Of a DNA stretch of 64,000 bases, positions 22,318-33,200 are shown in pieces; the first letter of the stretch is position 1; the number at the start of each line of letters is the position of its first letter. Below the pieces are notes generated by a model. That model saw nothing but the letters and a program-made list of their open reading frames with translations. It ran no database searches and had not been told where the DNA came from. The stretch covers positions 682,001-746,000 of the forward strand of contig JARGSG010000209.1 of NCBI GenBank assembly GCA_030374805.1. The letters are read 5' to 3'. The position numbers and the translations under genes were made by a program. Source of the DNA: Gracilaria gracilis (lineage: Eukaryota > Rhodophyta > Florideophyceae > Gracilariales > Gracilariaceae).

Positions 22318-22385
22318 CAAGCCAATCAGCTTGCGAACCATGGCAATGACTACCCGTGGCAATGATTACCCGTGGCAATAACAAA
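22318..22385 (+). repeat. Short tandem repeat between genes A and B
   Basis: Three copies of GTGGCAATGA[CT]TACCC or close forms (about 22338, 22355 and 22372) lie in the shared 3' region of two convergent genes. It may be a terminator or RNA-processing element, or just slippage. Confidence 0.5.
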
Positions 22386-22504
22386 TGGCCCCATATTTCA
22401 AATATCATACTCATTTAATACTAAAAAATCAAACGCAGATAAAACAACAAACTTTATGAGAAACTTTACGAGAATTTATAATCAAAGACATTTTCAATTG
22501 CTTA

Positions 22505-23053
22505 TTAACGCGACCTTGTGAGCAGTAATCCATTAAATATATCCAAGTTCCTGTTAATTGCACTATAAATAAATTTAAAACACGCCTCATACATTTCTTT
22601 CAAGTTTCGATAGTCATGAAATTTTGACCCAATACTTTCCTTAACCGTCTTCATAAACTGAGGGTTCGGCCTGTAAATTTCTTGCCATAAATAATCAATT
22701 CTTATCTGGAGCAGCGGAACAGGAAAAAATTTTTTTAGCTCCCTGATCCGTTCGGCAGGTGAGGTGTAATGCTTAATAACGAATTCAATACTGTTGCGGA
22801 TAACTTGCTTAAATACTGGCAAAAACATGTCATCGATATACGACGAAATGTATTCATCGAAGTCATTCTTATCGAACTTGTATAAAAGTGCCTCATACAA
22901 AAAAGCGTGATCATGTTTCTTGAAATCGTCCTTTGGCTTAGAGAAGGCAACAATAACATTGTAATAGAAGGCATTCATTTGTGCTTGCTGCTTTTGCTGC
23001 ACTTGCATCTTGCGCAGATAGTCTTCTTGAGACGGAGTAGATGATGGCTGCAT
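22505..23053 (-). CDS. Small gene B, unknown 182-residue helical protein
   Basis: The start is the ATG at 23053 (MQPSSTPSQEDYLRKMQVQQ). Upstream the frame is open only through a TTG. The protein is helical and rich in F, Y, D and K: IVAFSKPKDDFKKHDHAFLY, IRELKKFFPVPLLQIRIDYL, MYEACFKFIYSAINRNLDIF. There is a Gln-rich N-terminus, and no signal peptide or membrane segment is seen. A TATA box lies about 100 bp upstream on the same strand. It is divergent from gene C, sharing a 285-bp promoter region, and convergent with gene A. No known family is recognised; an intact frame with a well-placed TATA argues that it is real. Confidence 0.6.
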   Translation of the reverse strand: MQPSSTPSQEDYLRKMQVQQKQQAQMNAFYYNVIVAFSKPKDDFKKHDHAFLYEALLYKFDKNDFDEYISSYIDDMFLPVFKQVIRNSIEFVIKHYTSPAERIRELKKFFPVPLLQIRIDYLWQEIYRPNPQFMKTVKESIGSKFHDYRNLKEMYEACFKFIYSAINRNLDIFNGLLLTRSR

Positions 23054-23146
23054 GACGGGACGTGGGCGTTCCAAGTGGTGTTGAGAAAGCTAGTTCGTAA
23101 GAGATGTTGCCTTTTCTTGTGAGGAATATTAGGGCAGTGCACACGC

Positions 23147-23158
23147 TGTTTATATAGA
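23147..23158 (-). promoter_or_regulatory. TATA box of small gene B
   Basis: On the minus strand this reads CCTCTATATAAACAGC, about 95-105 bp before the ATG at 23053. Confidence 0.6.
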
Positions 23159-23217
23159 GGTTAAGGAGCCATATTAGGAGCCGTATTTACATAGAGCAGC
23201 AAATCAGAATTGAAAAA

Positions 23218-23228
23218 GCCTATATATA
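23218..23228 (+). promoter_or_regulatory. TATA box of small gene C
   Basis: GCCTATATATACGGG lies about 115 bp before the ATG at 23339. A GCAAATCAG box sits just upstream at about 23198. Confidence 0.6.
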
Positions 23229-23338
23229 CGGGCGACATCTTGGTGAAAGCTGCCTAACCTGTTCTCCATCCTGCTGCCTCCCTCGCAAGCAACAAGCGCA
23301 AATTGCAAACTCAAACATTCCATAGCGAAATTATTACA

Positions 23339-23722
23339 ATGTCTGGCCTTGCAGGCAGCTCTCAGTCGCGGTCTCTCCGCAGTGAAATTTTGAGCCCAGA
23401 ACAGATACAAAACGTGAGGAATAAGATGTCTCTTGGGTCTGACATTGAAGATGAGAAAATTCTTGCAACTGTCGTTGTGATGTATGTAATTGCATATAGT
23501 GATGGAATTGATGAATTCAGCCGCCAAACGAACAACACCATTGGAAAGGCTTTTAATCGCAGTTACGAAGCTGAGGAGGTGAAAATAAGATCCAATGGCG
23601 ATCAAGCTTCTAGTATTGATAATGATATATCTAAAAACATTGCGAATAAGAAAGTTACAGAGGTTTGGCATAACGTGATGGAGAAATGCGATCTCAATAA
23701 ATTTTATGACTTGGAAAATTAG
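23339..23722 (+). CDS. Small gene C, unknown 127-residue protein
   Basis: The ATG at 23339 (context TTACAATGTC) gives MSGLAGSSQSRSLRSEILSP, a helical stretch with a hydrophobic core (DEKILATVVVMYVIAYSDGI), then a polar, Asn-rich segment (RQTNNTIGKAFNRSYEAEEV) and VTEVWHNVMEKCDLNKFYDL at the end. The hydrophobic stretch is short and contains polar residues, so it is more likely a buried helix than a membrane anchor. The TATA box is 115 bp upstream. It is divergent from gene B and convergent with gene D. No family is recognised. Confidence 0.58.
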   Translation: MSGLAGSSQSRSLRSEILSPEQIQNVRNKMSLGSDIEDEKILATVVVMYVIAYSDGIDEFSRQTNNTIGKAFNRSYEAEEVKIRSNGDQASSIDNDISKNIANKKVTEVWHNVMEKCDLNKFYDLEN

Positions 23723-23970
23723 AATTCTATGATGGAAATTGAGAGATGGCATAGTAAGAAACAATTTTTTTTAGTATTGCGTGAATTATAAAAAAGTTTT
23801 CAGAGAAATCTGAAAATTATTTGTCATGCAAAATTATTGTCATACATATATACAAGTGTATTTAAACAAAAACGTAGTTTACTTAATAACGATGCATCTT
23901 TCATTCATTAGTAATTCTAACATATTCTAATAAAGCTTACTCAGTCATCTTAACCATTAAATGAGTTCTA

Positions 23971-24426
23971 TCAATTTCGACACTTGTGACACTTGTTGCG
24001 CTTGTTGCGCCTCTTATGAGTAGAATACTTCTTATCAATGCAGTGATTAAGGCAACAATTCGGATACTTGTAGCATCGGGTTGGAACACACGGGCGTTGC
24101 CATTTTTTGCATCCAGAAAACCTATTTTTTCCTGCACAGACGCGAACCCCTGCCTTCTCGCTTTTGCTGTCAAATTTAGATGTCTTAGCAGTCTTTTTGC
24201 GGGATGCAGTAGGCTGATCGCGGTTTAAGACAGAAGCCGAAGAAACCAATTCGCTTGCAGGCCCCGTTGAAGGTGCGTCCGTCAATGCTATACGGCAAGT
24301 TTCGCAAGGTCCTCCTTCAATTTTTTCTGAATATCTGAATAAACAATTCCCACAATATGGCCAGGAACCTTCGAATACTTCCGATACAAATGAGTGAGTA
24401 CTGTCGGTAGTTTTCTTCTGCGACAT
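23971..24426 (-). CDS. Small gene D, unknown 151-residue Cys-rich zinc-binding-like protein
   Basis: The ATG at 24426 (MSQKKTTDSTHSFVSEV) lies about 100 bp downstream of a TATA box. Near residues 24-46 a C-x2-C..C-x2-C pair (WPYCGNCLFRYS..GGPCETCRIAL) has the form of a zinc ribbon. The C-terminal third is basic and very Cys-rich (VRVCAGKNRFSGCKKWQRPC, VPTRCYKYPNCCLNHC, then HKRRNKRNKCHKCRN). The zinc ribbon plus the basic Cys-rich tail suggests nucleic-acid binding. No family is recognised. It shares orientation with gene E and is convergent with gene C. Confidence 0.58.
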   Translation of the reverse strand: MSQKKTTDSTHSFVSEVFEGSWPYCGNCLFRYSEKIEGGPCETCRIALTDAPSTGPASELVSSASVLNRDQPTASRKKTAKTSKFDSKSEKAGVRVCAGKNRFSGCKKWQRPCVPTRCYKYPNCCLNHCIDKKYSTHKRRNKRNKCHKCRN

Positions 24427-24519
24427 GGTTGAGTGAGAATAAACCAAACTGTGTGATTGTGTTGAGGAGCTTGAGCTTGGCAGGAGAGAATGATGGAGTG
24501 ACAACTCAGGAAAACACGC

Positions 24520-24530
24520 GTATTTATACT
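24520..24530 (-). promoter_or_regulatory. TATA box of small gene D
   Basis: On the minus strand this reads GGGCAGTATAAATACGCG, about 100 bp before the ATG at 24426. Confidence 0.62.
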
Positions 24531-24812
24531 GCCCATTTATAGAGGGGTATAGCCTGAATGCGATTTTGGTTTTGATCAGGGCCAGACAAACGAAGGGCCA
24601 GACAAACGAAAGGAAAGTCAATAGGGCAAAGGAAAGATGTTTTTTCGACAGACTTTTCTGCTTTGCGCATTTATTTTCTTTTTTTCGGACTTTTTAAAAA
24701 GACCCTACAAGTTCAAACAAGGATAGAATTCATCATGTTGGAAAATAGGGGTGCTAAATTCCCATAATACTCCTCATGAGACTATAAAGGAAAGCCAATG
24801 ATATTCTAAAAA

Positions 24813-25316
24813 TTAACGACTGCGATTAGTATGCTGGCGTTTAGTCAAAGATCCGACTTTGTGGGGAGCATCATTGCCGGTATCCGTATCTTCAGCAGCT
24901 GGTTGAGCCCTTGACGATGATGTGGAAGCTTGGGCGGTATTGTCCGTCGCAGAAAGCAACCTTGCAGGCAATTGTCCAGGTCGAGTGATTTGCAATTTGC
25001 GAACCTTAAAACCATCAGAAAGGCTTGCGTTATATTTCGACTGACAATCTTCGTCGCACATAACGGGGCAGCGCAGACGGGCTAACTGCCTAGTTTCTTC
25101 AGGCAGAATACTGACTTGGGAATTGACAGTCACCGATTTGGGAATCTTATCAATGGCTTTCAAATGAGTTCTTTCATTGGCCTTGAAAAGTTGTTTAAGG
25201 GCAGTTCTTTGACTTTCATCGAAGTTCCGCAAGTTCTCTAAGTTTCCTTGATAATACAGGCAATTGATTGATTTCTGCGTGTGTTGGCGTGTCGCTTTTC
25301 GACGTTGGGACATCAT
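24813..25316 (-). CDS. Small gene E, unknown 167-residue protein
   Basis: Tandem ATGs at 25316 and 25313 give MMSQRRKATRQHTQKS, then a helical middle (LRNFDESQRTALKQLFKANE), a Cys-containing segment (LARLRCPVMCDEDCQSKYNA), and a disordered Ser/Ala/Thr-rich tail (NTAQASTSSSRAQPAAEDTD) ending in basic residues. Upstream, CATATAACAG at about 25345 and a CCAATCAGAAGG box at 25374 on the plus strand are candidate promoter elements. Like genes B and D it starts with a short polar leader. No family is recognised. Confidence 0.55.
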   Translation of the reverse strand: MMSQRRKATRQHTQKSINCLYYQGNLENLRNFDESQRTALKQLFKANERTHLKAIDKIPKSVTVNSQVSILPEETRQLARLRCPVMCDEDCQSKYNASLSDGFKVRKLQITRPGQLPARLLSATDNTAQASTSSSRAQPAAEDTDTGNDAPHKVGSLTKRQHTNRSR

Positions 25317-25789
25317 GTTGAGTTCGTGTCAAGCGGAGTGAGGCTGTTATATGTTTGTTTGGCAAGCGGGTGCCAATCAGAAGGTGGCAGGTTGATATGA
25401 GGAGAGGTTAGGTTAGGGAAATAGTTGAGGTGCTCCAGTCTTATATTCCTTGTGAGTGAGTAATAGGATGCATAACAACCACTTTTTCTACATGTCACCA
25501 CCATCATTTAACTTGAAATGTGTCTTCCATGTAAAAAGGCAGTTGAATCACTTACATGTTGGAACTACGGGCAAGAGAGACGGGGAAGTGGTCTGCCTGG
25601 ATTTGGTCAAGATGCACACGCTCCGCTCTTTTTAAAAGAACTAATTTCTACAATGCACATGCGTCTTATTCCATACGGATGATGTTTCACTAACTGATTT
25701 TCGACGCTGTATTCTATTTTGCGTCATCGAGAAATAGTTTTCGCCGCGCGTGCAAGTTGTCTGCTTGGCATCTCTGGTCGCATTGACAC
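25317..25789. other. Intergenic region right of the small-gene island
   Basis: It contains the putative promoter of gene E and no other supported feature. Composition shifts back from AT-rich to GC-rich after about 25740. Confidence 0.4.
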
Positions 25790-26279
25790 ATGGGCCACGT
25801 GGTGGAGCCGTATAAACTCCTGCCCGTGGCGGGAACAGCTCCTACTCCACCCTCCGCCATCGCCACCCCCAACGTCTCGATATCACTCCACACGATGACC
25901 GACACCGTACGCTGCATAACTGACGACGACACCGCAAACGACGCATCTCGCTGGTGCGGCCCCGTGCTGGACCTCGAGACCGAGGAGGTCATAGATAACA
26001 GGGTCGCAACCGACGGGGTCATGTCCTCCTTCGCTAATTTAATAGCCAGCACCGGTGCCGGCAATGGGGCCGAGTGCCAGGACACCCCGGGCACCAGCCC
26101 GGGATGCAGCCGCAAAGATACGCCCGTGCCCCTTCTGTCGCCACTACGGGCGATGGATGAGGTGCGCACGTGGCTCCATCGCCTGGCATATGGCACGCGC
26201 TACGCGTACCTGACCACACGCGATGCGCTCGCCGACGCGTCTCCTACGTACGTGGGGTGCGCAACAGCATCGAATACGC

Positions 26280-26540
26280 GGTGCGCTGCATTGGCCTTGC
26301 GACAGATTGGGAACAGTCCATGAAAGACTTGGTTCGGGATATTAGCGGACACGCCTCGAAATCAAGTTTTCGTTTTTCTGTTCTTTTTACATTTTTCCTG
26401 TCACAGATATGCTCCATTTGAGCTCCTGTACGGGACACGGTCCAGGATGCACGAAATTGATGTTTCGGCACTGATGGGGAACGCTCCCTTCCACTGCAGC
26501 TCGCTTCCTCTACGCCCACCTGGGATTGAATTTTGAAAGC
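26280..26540 (+). mobile_element. LTR-retrotransposon fossil, integrase fragment
   Basis: The end of an integrase core is recognisable: DWEQSMKDLVRDISGHASKS and then YAPFELLYGTRSRMHE, the conserved 'aPFELLYG' region of Ty3/gypsy-type integrases. The GC-rich open frame before it (25790-26280) may belong to the same element, but I cannot assign it. It is a small broken remnant with at least two breaks, and old. Confidence 0.55.
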
Positions 26541-26632
26541 GAGGAAGAAGCGCGAGGAGGAAGAGCGATGAGCAGAAAGCAGAGTATATTAAATATTGCA
26601 TACAGTAACAAATAAACATTATGTTTTATATT

Positions 26633-27082
26633 CTATATCCCATATCGCTCGTGCACTTCCCGCAACTCGTGGAGCAATCGGGCTAGTATGACCACAGCCC
26701 CACGAGGCAGTTCCTCTTTGACTACGTGGATGGCATCGTGCCATCCGCGAAGGTAGGAGCTGGAAGGGCGCCCAGTGGCACCTCCACCACATACGTGACG
26801 ATGGCGACTAGTTCGTCTGGCCGCCTCTCGAGGCGTCGGACTTCCACGCCTCGGACCACGCAGGGCAGGGACATATCGCACGAAGCAAACGGAGTCCCCA
26901 CCAGACGATGAGGCGGCTCGGGGTAACGGCGGGGGCGAAAAGTACAGGGGGTTTGCGGGCGTCGGCGACGGTGACAGGGGCGGCGGCGGGGGAGGCGGCG
27001 GCAGCAACGGTAATGGCAGTACATGAAGGCTGACAGGCGGGATAACGACGGGACGCGGAGCACCAGGATGGAAACGTGCCAT
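26633..27082 (-). other. Open frame of doubtful status
   Basis: A 149-codon frame, Pro-rich at the start, ends HDAIHVVKEELPRGAVVILA and LLHELREVHERYGI. The composition is GC-rich and low in complexity. It ends exactly where the Plavaka-like copy 2 begins, so the frame may be a fragment of whatever that element inserted into. No family is recognised, and it may be spurious. Confidence 0.2.
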
Positions 27083-27086
27083 GTCT

Positions 27087-27330
27087 CGGTGTTATCGGAA
27101 TGCTAGTTTTGGTGTCAAAAATGAACGAATTAAAATGATCGAAAACCCGGTGAGTTTATCCAAATTTGGATGTGTTTAAGTTCCGAAAATATTTTCGCAT
27201 TTCCACTTGTGCTAGTTTTTGTGGAAAGAATCGTTCACGATTATTTCCATCATTTTGGTTTGGATGGAGGATAAACTGGCATGTTACTTTCGTTCATGCT
27301 AGTTTTTGAACGCAATGTAAGTGTGTAAGT
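27087..27330 (+). repeat. Subterminal region of Plavaka-like copy 2
   Basis: This is the inverted counterpart of 1777-2010, with TGCTAGTTTTGG near 27101, GTGCTAGTTTTTG near 27209 and ATGCTAGTTTTTG near 27297. Confidence 0.7.
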
Positions 27331-28280
27331 GGCACATATTTTGAACTAGGGCAGCAAATAGGGATATATATACATAAATAACTGCTTACGTAATACGATT
27401 AGAAGAATACGAACCCTTGAAATAGAAACCCTCTATTGGCATTTACCACATATATTGAACATACCTCATATCAGCCATTTACTCTGTCAGTATTGCTACA
27501 CCTTCGCATCACGTGCGGCGTTCTACACCTTTCCGTTCTACCAATCGTTTGCTAAATTACCTTCGTCTCCCCTAACAACTCAAACCGCTCCCCGCCATGC
27601 CTAATTGCTGCTTTGAGAACACCTACTTATCTATCGCATCATTTCTGCCATTCAAAGGCAGAATATAAGGTGCCCCTACCGTTTCATCGACGAGAAGCGT
27701 TTTATCTCCCCAGCCGGTGAGTTTTTCAGCTTCTCCAACGCACAAAGCGTCACAAGGCCCACCCCTATCTACCACCACCACCTTCATCCCCTCCCTCCAA
27801 TCGGTTTTCCGACAACGTCCCCATCGCTGACGACTCCTACCACCAGCAACAACTCTCCTTCTCCCTCCACACCCAGAAGCCCTACTACATATCGAGCATC
27901 CCCGTCTACTCTTTCTCCCTCTGCCAACCTCTTCCACCGCCCTCCTTTCCCTCTTCTCAACAAGTACCACCTTGAATGCATGATCCTCCAAATCTCTTCC
28001 ATCGCCTCCAACCATGGCCTCCGCAAGGAAGAAAAACTCATCTTTGTCCTCCACGACCCCACATTCTCAAAATTCGCCTCCCAAGACCTCATCTCTTCGG
28101 CTACCCTGTGCTTCCAGTTTCAAGTAAACCTCTTCCAACCCCAAATCAGCATCATTGGTTTTACCTCCACCTCACTCTGCGACCTGCGCGATAATTGTGC
28201 CAATCTTGCAGACACTCTCTTTACATTGTTTCGGCACAATCTTCATTTCTGCCAAAAATCTGCCGGATTAAACACACATT
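27087..28280 (+). mobile_element. Plavaka-like DNA transposon, copy 2, truncated
   Basis: The 5' end CGGTGTTATCGGAATGCTAG at 27087 mirrors copy 1. The subterminal region to 27330 has three TGCTAGTTTT motifs. The protein start MPNCCFE is at about 27597. An open frame with IADDSYHQQQLSFSLHTQKP follows, then MILQISSIASNHGLRKEEKL and FVLHDPTFSKF, which align with LYISSIAFSLGIQKAGELIS and LLHDPTFSKS in copy 1. The element breaks off near 28280, before the 'N..RRK' block. Several frame changes are present. Confidence 0.65.
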
Positions 28281-28481
28281 AGTTTAAAAGCTGCAGAAGA
28301 AAGGGAAAGAAGATTATCTTTCAACTTATTCAAGAAGCAAGAATATCAGTGAGGTTTCAAATAACTTTCAATAGCTCGCTGGACCTCATACCACTAAATG
28401 AAAGCTATTTTTGAAGTTACAAAGCTGGAAAATTCATTCGCCAGTCATTGACTGACTGCGAGACGAGTTATCTCGAGATTT
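28281..28481. other. Spacer between Plavaka-like copy 2 and hAT
   Basis: No feature is recognised. It may hold the left end of the hAT element; no terminal repeat was confirmed. Confidence 0.3.
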
Positions 28482-30240
28482 GTGTTCCTGCAGAGCTGCC
28501 TTGGTGATCAATTGGCGGCAGTTGAGAAAGATGAAAGCCAACCAACCGATACCAAGATCAACTTACCACAAACCATCTCACGTCACATTGTTTGTGACTC
28601 AGCTTTTCAGTTCCAGCCATGGAAGCGCCGAACAGTAGTAACTCTCTTCACGCTAGCACGCCCAACGTTGTGGAACAAACAGAAGACCCCCACATTTCTA
28701 CAGCAATCGACCAACCAGCACTACCACCTCCTCAAGCGGCGTCGTCTTGAATATCTACAGGGTCACAATCCCAAAGAAAGGGAGGCCGCAAACAACTGGC
28801 GTAATTATTGGAACGAAATCAACGTTGATGGAGAAAAATCATGGCAGTGCCTTAATTGCTTAGCAGTGATTGATACAGAACACGCTACAAAACAAGCTCA
28901 ACACAACGCTCGCTGTTTTCCAATGTCCACACCAGAGCGAGAGACAATCAGCGTGAAATGCAAAGCGCTGTCGAGAGATAGGGTGCAGTCTCGTTATAGC
29001 GTGGATGACGAGACGGTGGTGAAGCAGTAACTAATTGATTTTGAAGAAGGTGCTAGTGGAATTAGAAGAATGCCAAGGTCTCGTCTTGATAAAGATTATC
29101 CGTTGCATAAGAAGGCGAGGCTTGATATTCCGTTAATAGATCAGTGTTCTGATTTGGAGGCGAGGGAAATCAACAAGATCCTTATCGCTACAATAGGCGA
29201 ACGTGGTTGGCCATCTGGGTTGGTGGATGGACAGGAAAACACATTTGTGCAGTTGCTCCGTAAGCTTCGTCCTGGGAACGTTGAAAAGTTTTTGCCCTCA
29301 TCGCAGAAACTATCAGGAGAATTATTAGAGTCTTATTATGAAGAAGTCAAAGAAATTGAATTCTCCGGAATGCAAAGTCGTCTACAATCGGGATATGCTA
29401 CCGTGATGTTCGACGAGTGGGAAGATGTCAATTTCTCTACTGTGGTTAATGTTTTGCTACGAAGTGATGGTCAACAGCGATCGCAGCAACTAACATTTTT
29501 TGTAGAGTCTGTTTTTACAGGATCAAGCAGTGCTGGAGCAGACAAATATGTGCAGATGGTAGAGAATTCCATCGAGCCTCTAGGTGGGATGACGCGAATT
29601 CGCGGGGTTGTGAGCGACAATGCGCAGGCCTGTGTCAACGCGAGGAAAGCTTTGACTCTAAAATACAAAGATCTTGTAAGGATAGAAGATCAAGCTCACG
29701 TATCCGATCTACTCATGGAAGACTTCGGAAAACTTTCATGGGTGAAGGCTGTGCTCTCTCGAATAGCACATATTGTTTCTCAGACAAGGAAGCACAACTC
29801 TTTCTGTCCAGGTTAAAAACTTTTATTCATGATTACAACGCTAGCTTGCGCAACAGAGGAGTATTTCGATCGCAGGCAAAGGGCGACAAAGATGAAGATC
29901 TAACAAGCTTTTCTGCTATTCTGCCTCTTAGACAGTGCATGACGCGATTTCCAGTTGTGGAGGACATGCTAGAGTCACTCATCAGATGTCGTCCTGTTTC
30001 ACTGAAGATTATTGAAGCGGTTGACTACAGAACTGTACTTTATCGCACTCGCACAGAGCACATGGAGGAGGAACGGGTGAATTTCTTTGACAATGCGATC
30101 AAAGACATTACGCTACTGGAAAAGGCTTACCAGCCCTCAAATTGGATCCTGTGGAAGTGAAAACCTTGAACGATCTACAAGCTCCAAGCATATGCGTCAC
30201 GCATATTGCTTGTGGTTGCATGGGATTTCCTATTTTAGAC
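28482..30240 (+). pseudogene. hAT-family transposase, broken
   Basis: A BED-type zinc finger lies at about 28840-28920 (WQCLNCLAVIDTEHATKQAQ, then HNARC). After an in-frame TAA at 29028 the same frame continues (29031-29816) with a DUF659-type hAT core: LPSSQKLSGELLESYYEEVK, MFDEWEDVNFSTVVNVLLRS with the first acidic catalytic position, ESVFTGSSSAGADKYVQM and GVVSDNAQACVNARKALTLK. Around 29780 the frame changes and goes on as FLSRLKTFIHDYNASLRNRG and ILPLRQCMTRFPVVEDMLES (to 30160). The C-terminal dimerisation region (hATC) is not seen clearly. There is one stop and about two frame changes. hAT transposases cut and paste DNA with 8-bp target duplications; the ends were not found. Confidence 0.75.
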
Positions 30241-33200
30241 GCTAAAGTGGAAGGAAAGAACGGGCGCCTTTTTGGCAACACTTTTCAATGCAGGGAGCGC
30301 CCATCTACCGATGCTTTGTTACATAGTCTGTTGAACTTAACTTCAATATCTAAATCAAGATTGAGTTCTGGAGAACGCCCGAGCTCTTTCAGACAACACG
30401 TGCTGAAAGAGTTTTCAAAAGGATTTATGAATATCTTTCGACAAGAACGGATTTATGATTATCTTTCAACAAGAGCAAATGAGTGCGACGAGAAACAGCT
30501 TGAAGTATTACCGAAAGCTCTATTGATCCCGCCGAGGGTTGCGGAGAACGTAGAATGGTTTTATTCCCGTGATGTGTATTTTCAAAAACCAAAACCCAGA
30601 TAGAAAGTAGGGGAGATTAGAGCGATTCTGTTTCGATAGAGCGGTTATCCTGAGGAAACAATATTGAGGGGCATACGAAAGGGACTGGGGACCATGCGAA
30701 GTCACCAGGAGAGGTGTATGCGAATGATAACCACGACGGTCCGGAGGACTATGGGTCTGCTAGCCGTACGATTTCATGTGATACTAACTCTATTGATTCC
30801 CAAGACACTGCGGACACTTTTGAGAGAGAGTTAGAGATTCGAGTGAATCAAGCTTCCTTCCAACCACATTCCCCAAGGTATGGAGAAGAGGTGGAGGACT
30901 TAGAGGCAGAAATTCAGGGCTTGATTGCAGGGAATGAGGTCGATTCTCCATTGACTCACACTACACACAGCAGTACAGAAAGTCCCCAACTTGATCAACC
31001 CGTCAGGAATGAGCTGGCTGACCAGGCCCTCGAGGGATGTGATGAAAACTCGTTATGGGATCTTGGGCGCTTGCACTACCTGAGAGGAAAAGTACACTAT
31101 GAAATGTCTTGCCCCTCCACAAATCCTTATGAACGAAAAGGCGATGCTCTAAGTGTTCAAACTGAATCGGTGAGTTTGAATATTAAGCTTGTCGAACATA
31201 CCATAACTCCATTTGAGGCAGCGAGCAAGTATTATGAGGCGGTTGGCAATGAAATCGGTAGCGCAAAATCCGACCTGTTCTGGGCCCGCACCTGCATTGA
31301 CTACGTTTTTCGACGTGTTGTCCTTAGTGCTGAAGCGGGAGGTGGTATTAATTTGGCCACAGCTTCCAAACTACTGGACAGGGAAATCAATTTCGATGAT
31401 GTTTTTGATATCATACACAATGTGATCACTACAGAGACAACAACAAATGTATTTCTTCTTCTCGTTGATGCTATGGCTGCGCTAGTGGAAGTGAAATGTC
31501 TTCAAGGTCAATCATCGCCTTCCTGGTCTGTTTGGGTTTCAGACGCCTGGAAACTTTTCTCCCGGCTTTTTACTGATAGAGAAGACTACACAGTCGTCTT
31601 ATCATCGATAGCACCAGTCGCAACACTTTCTCGGTTAGAAAACGTGTGTGGTCGACTTGTTCGTTTGGTCATGTGCAACTCAGGTGTTATAAACTTCTTA
31701 GAAACGAACACTCATCTTCGCCTCTTTCAAGCATACGTGACTATGCACCTCTCGTTGGACAAGAAGTTTAATTTGGCCTACGATTCCCTAAAAGATGCCC
31801 TGTTTGAAATGGACGAAGCACAAGAGGAAGATAATCCCTCCATAGAGGGAAGTCGAGGTTCACTGGGACCACAAACTGTCAGGACCAGTAATGATTCAAG
31901 CCAACCCCGTCAAAAGCAAAGCACGAGTCGTGAACAAAATACCTTGGCAAAGAAGAAGCCAAACTTGATCCGATAAGTGAAATCAACTCTGATCGTTATA
32001 CGGAAATCTCCAGCGAGAGTTTAGCTTCGAGGCGCCCGGCCAGTGCTTTTCTGCATATTTTAAGAAATGAAGGGGTGGCTCTGGGACGCCAAGGCCTCTC
32101 TTTGTTCATCAACCGCCCACGACAACAGGTTATTAGTGCTGTCAAAGGCACCGGAGCAGTGCTAATACGTACCAACGTCTTTGGTCCTTCCAAAACCGGT
32201 CCCGAATACGAACCACATGATCTTGGGAAAGACGTAAAATGATCTTCCCTTTCAAGCCGGATCTAGGTCTCGGGGCCATGCATATTTTGAACGAAGGAGC
32301 GGGTGGGGAAGATGATGTAAGAAGCATCGGCCACTTTACACTTTCTCGCAGCAATCCAAGATCAGTGGCATCCAAGAATCGTCTGGTTGAAAAGTTAAAT
32401 ACAGAAAGTACGTCTGGAATGAAACAGACCGACTCCTCCAAGGCGTTCGAAAAACAACTGTATCTTCAACGAGATCTTCTGGAGCTCGCTCTACAGATCA
32501 TGAAAAACAGTCCGATGCGACAGAATCTGATGAAGTTCAAGAGAAGAGGAATAGAGGCAGTGGATCTGGCGAATTTAGAAAGGGATGCAAGATACAGTTC
32601 CACCAGAGAAAGAGGTGAAGGAAAGCTTGAAATCACCTCGAAATGACCTCGCCATTCTTGTCAAGTCTATAAGAGAAGAACTTGATGAAAGTGTCGGACA
32701 AACAAATGGGTCCTCACCCATCTTTGGAATCAACTTAGCAGAAAAAGTCCGGGCTCATCTCCATCGCATCAAAACCGAGACAATTAGGTAAGAGCATGGA
32801 GAAATCACTATCGATCAGTTGCAAAGTGGGAACAATGATGCGCTTTTGGTCTGGGTCCATTGCAACCTACTCTCACGAAAAGAATGGAGCGTGCCGGAAT
32901 CGATAGGCAGGCGTCTCGTGTATATTTTATACGCTCATGGTGTCATCGGGTACTGTACGGTAGATAACGGAGGAAGCGTTGAACGCGTTGCATTCGGAAG
33001 AAAGCAAAGAAACATTGAGGACTCGCTTTCGGAAAGAGTCTCTGCGAGTAGCCCGAAAGGAAAGGTCGACTCATGGTTGCGGTCTCCTTTGCGTGGGGAA
33101 CTTCGATACCTTTACGACCTTTTTAAAGGATTCAAAAGAGATGGTTTTTGGCACAAGGATCGTGACTTGGAAATTATCAGGGGTCTTGGCCACACCGTTA

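Noticed and set aside
25790-26280. Intact 177-codon GC-rich gene
   Set aside because: Both strands are open here, as expected from GC content, and a retroelement integrase fragment follows directly. It is probably part of that remnant.
26633-27082. A real Pro-rich host gene
   Set aside because: Low complexity, no domain, and it ends exactly at a transposon border. It is kept only as a doubtful open frame.
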